A stretch of DNA of 6,098 nucleotides. It comes from Desulfobacterales bacterium. GTDB taxonomy: Bacteria; Desulfobacterota; Desulfobacteria; Desulfobacterales; DAOWNP01. The position numbers and the translations under genes are program-made. Below are positions 5,581-6,098 of this stretch, piece after piece; position 1 is the stretch's first letter, and the number at the start of each line of letters is the position of its first letter. The notes beneath the pieces were generated by a model. That model saw only the letters and a list, made by a program, of their open reading frames with translations, ran no database searches and was not told where the DNA came from. The stretch spans positions 1-6,098 of the forward strand of contig JASFBI010000132.1 of assembly GCA_030149595.1 (NCBI GenBank), written 5' to 3'.

Positions 5581-6098
5581 ATTTAGTGAAATTATCATGG
5601 TGCCCTGATAAAAACAAATTAACTCCTAAAAAGGTAAATATAACAACTGCAAAGCCGATAATGGATAGGATTGCAGTATGTTTTCCCTGCCATCTGGATG
5701 TAAATCTCTGGTGCAGGATCACAGCATATACTATCCATGTAATGCCTGACCATATCTCTTTAGGATCCCAGCTCCAGAATTTTCCCCAAATAAAATTTGC
5801 ATATACAGAACCTGATACAAGGCCAAGTGTAAGCAGGGAAAAACCAATAATGATACACTTGTATGTTGTGATGTCAAGTAAATTAATAGAAGGAAGGCGT
5901 TTGAAAAAAAAGCCGGTTTTTTTTGTTTTAATGCTTTTTTCCTGGGCAAGGTATAAAATTGATGTAGCACAGGCAAGAGCAAGGGACGCTTCTCCAATAA
6001 AAATTGTAAAAATATGAAAAGCCAGCCATAAACTGGTATATGATTTATTATCAGCAACTGGTGTGTAGATAAGTATTGATGCAGCTATAAGTAACGAT
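5579..6098 (-). CDS. ccsA: System II cytochrome c biogenesis protein CcsA/ResC (also named CcsB), C-terminal part
   Basis: Membrane protein of the CcsA/ResC/HemX group that carries haem across the cytoplasmic membrane and presents it for attachment to apocytochromes c. Only the last 172 residues are visible; the N-terminus lies beyond base 6098. The hallmark WWD segment WGKFWSWDPKEIWSGITW spans residues 104-121 of the fragment. Three histidines match the expected haem-handling positions: H28 in LWLAFHIF (first external His), H129 in VILHQR (transmembrane His) and H166/H167 in LFLSGHH (second external His). Hydrophobic stretches around 1-14, 24-51, 80-100, 115-130 and 143-163 are candidate membrane segments. 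The stop is TAA at 5581-5579. The frame has no obvious start inside the window. The gene runs into hemA in the same direction. A HemX-type regulator of HemA is an alternative, but the complete WWD motif and the histidines favour the cytochrome c assembly role. Confidence 0.9.
   Translation of the reverse strand, partial: SLLIAASILIYTPVADNKSYTSLWLAFHIFTIFIGEASLALACATSILYLAQEKSIKTKKTGFFFKRLPSINLLDITTYKCIIIGFSLLTLGLVSGSVYANFIWGKFWSWDPKEIWSGITWIVYAVILHQRFTSRWQGKHTAILSIIGFAVVIFTFLGVNLFLSGHHDNFTK

Noticed and set aside
5586..6017. Plus-strand frame of 143 codons opposite ccsA
   Set aside because: The opposite strand encodes the clear WWD motif and conserved histidines of CcsA; this frame is its shadow.
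5731..6057. Minus-strand frame of 108 codons in another phase within ccsA
   Set aside because: Out of phase with the CcsA motifs and without any family resemblance of its own.
1..6098. Search for CRISPR repeats, tRNA, rRNA, insertion sequences, integrase or toxin-antitoxin genes
   Set aside because: No regularly spaced repeats, no tRNA-like cloverleaf, no transposase or recombinase motifs and no flanking direct repeats were seen; the segment looks like ordinary core chromosome.

Overview
The window is an AT-rich bacterial chromosomal segment in which every recognisable gene is on the minus strand. It reads as housekeeping sequence, not a mobile or defence island. The gene content fits a Gram-negative, c-type-cytochrome-rich anaerobe: a short (about 120-residue) DksA, a System II cytochrome c assembly protein next to glutamyl-tRNA reductase, and type II fatty acid synthesis. 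My best guess is a sulfate reducer of the Desulfobacterota (Desulfobacterales-like). This is inference from gene content, gene order and base composition, since no rRNA or marker search could be run.

In the direction of transcription (right to left) the layout starts with the C-terminal part of the CcsA/ResC-type haem-handling protein for cytochrome c biogenesis (5579-6098, cut by the window edge). Next is hemA, glutamyl-tRNA reductase, the first committed step of C5-pathway tetrapyrrole synthesis (4254-5525). Then come fabD, malonyl-CoA:ACP transacylase (3232-4170, TTG start), and a metallo-beta-lactamase-fold hydrolase with a C-terminal winged helix (2146-3105, GTG start). A gap of about 305 bp with no credible gene follows; its left part carries a good sigma-70-type promoter for the next unit. 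That unit is dksA (1478-1840), a PHP-domain phosphoesterase of the YciV/RNase AM type (607-1476, one base after the dksA stop), and rnc, RNase III (1-506, cut by the window edge before its dsRNA-binding domain).

Functionally there are two themes. The right part couples haem precursor supply (hemA) to haem delivery for c-type cytochromes (ccsA). The left part groups three factors of transcription control and RNA processing: DksA, which tunes rRNA promoters with ppGpp; a PHP nuclease/phosphatase whose E. coli relative trims rRNA 5' ends; and RNase III, which cuts rRNA precursors. Intergenic points of interest are a near-perfect inverted repeat between fabD and the hydrolase gene, an almost GC-free hairpin between ccsA and hemA, and a small hairpin just after the PHP gene stop. 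I found no CRISPR array, tRNA, rRNA, insertion sequence or clear new system.
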